This document shows, in pieces, positions 6,602 to 6,748 of a stretch of DNA of 6,748 nucleotides; position 1 is the first letter of the stretch, and each line of letters begins with the position of its first letter. The position numbers and the translations under genes are program-made. Where the stretch lies: positions 1-6,748 of the forward strand of contig JAJQCU010000158.1 in NCBI GenBank assembly GCA_021202575.1. Direction: 5' to 3'. Origin of the DNA: Lachnospiraceae bacterium. Its GTDB lineage: Bacteria; Bacillota; Clostridia; Lachnospirales; Lachnospiraceae. Under the pieces are notes generated by a model. That model was given only the letters and a program-made list of their open reading frames with translations. It had not been told where the DNA came from and did no database searches.

Positions 6602-6676
6602 GGAAACATCTCTGAAAAAAGAACGGCTCATGCCATTCTGGCTAAAATCGCCTTATCTTTTTTCAGAGCTGTTTCC
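6602..6676. repeat. 75-bp near-perfect inverted repeat ahead of trpD
   Basis: The arms 6602-6621 and 6657-6676 are reverse complements at 19 of 20 positions (mismatch at 6609/6669), with a 35-bp spacer. Each arm contains a run of six A or T. The spacer contains the 5' strand and loop of the terminator at 6615-6639, and one arm includes that terminator's T-tract. I see no target-site duplication at its ends and no transposase. It could be an RNA regulatory structure or a remnant of a small mobile repeat. Confidence 0.75.
6615..6639 (-). terminator. Intrinsic terminator or attenuator upstream of trpD
   Basis: On the minus strand AGAATGGC and GCCGTTCT (6632-6639 and 6620-6627) form an 8-bp stem with one T-G pair around an ATGA loop, followed by TTTTT (6615-6619) and C. 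The TGA in the loop is the stop codon of the upstream frame. It ends about 50 nt before the trpD start. It either ends the upstream gene or attenuates transcription into trpD. Confidence 0.65.
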
Positions 6677-6748
6677 TGCGTTAAAGCAATTTCATGATTT
6701 GCCCGGCAAAAGGTCAATTTCTGGTCGATGGTTGCTATATATTGCGCA
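6628..6748 (-). CDS. C-terminal end of an unidentified protein, cut by window edge
   Basis: An open frame enters from the window edge and gives 39 residues ending RMA and TGA at 6628-6630. The visible part is charged and helix-forming, with a YIATIDQKL start and an ALKKDKAILARMA end, like the C-terminal helix of a regulator such as a MerR-type protein, but this is a guess. It does not look like the end of TrpG or TrpE, which would be the usual neighbours of trpD. A stop codon placed exactly in a terminator loop favours a real gene end. With so little sequence, a chance open frame cannot be excluded. Confidence 0.45.
   Translation of the reverse strand, partial: AQYIATIDQKLTFCRANHEIALTQETALKKDKAILARMA
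6689..6717 (-). promoter_or_regulatory. Possible promoter upstream of the trpD leader
   Basis: On the minus strand TTGACC (6712-6717) and TGAAAT (6689-6694) are 17 bp apart. The -35 is good and the -10 has four of six consensus bases. Transcription would start near 6682 and the leader would include the full inverted repeat and terminator before trpD. It lies inside the unidentified reading frame and may be fortuitous. Confidence 0.25.

Overview
The window looks like ordinary chromosome from a Firmicute of class Clostridia, probably a Lachnospiraceae-type gut anaerobe. That placement rests on four things: the type-A RNase P RNA, strong AGGAG-type ribosome binding sites, the separate trpD-trpC-trpF-trpB-trpA order, and protein sequences that look clostridial. 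It is inferred by eye, not from a search. Every gene I can support is on the minus strand, so transcription runs from high to low coordinates.

Layout in transcription order. (1) 6748-6628: the last 39 codons of an unidentified reading frame, ending in an intrinsic terminator whose loop contains the stop codon. The terminator sits inside a 75-bp near-perfect inverted repeat. (2) 6562-1767: five tryptophan genes, trpD, trpC, trpF, trpB and trpA, covering every step from anthranilate plus PRPP to L-tryptophan. The anthranilate synthase genes trpE and trpG are not visible and do not directly precede trpD. Spacers are 82, 191 and 88 bp, and trpB and trpA overlap by 8 bp. (3) 1683-1656: the operon terminator, whose loop holds the -35 box of the next promoter. 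(4) 1638-1287: rnpB, the RNase P RNA. (5) 1184-648: a 178-codon protein resembling the circularly permuted NlpC/P60 (papain-like) hydrolases. It has a good ribosome binding site but no visible promoter, and no clear terminator separates it from rnpB. (6) 597-563: a weak terminator and probable promoter. (7) 442-1: the N-terminal part of a secreted beta-rich protein with a clear signal peptide, cut by the window edge.

The trp enzymes act in sequence. TrpD makes phosphoribosyl-anthranilate, TrpF isomerises it, TrpC closes the indole ring, and the TrpA-TrpB tetramer releases indole and joins it to serine. The five proteins contain only 4 Trp in 1476 residues, as expected for enzymes that must be made when tryptophan is scarce.

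Nothing here amounts to a clearly new system. The points worth a second look are regulatory: the terminator and inverted repeat ahead of trpD, the terminator-promoter overlap at rnpB, the possible read-through from rnpB into the hydrolase-like gene, and the hairpins in the trpC-trpF and trpF-trpB spacers.
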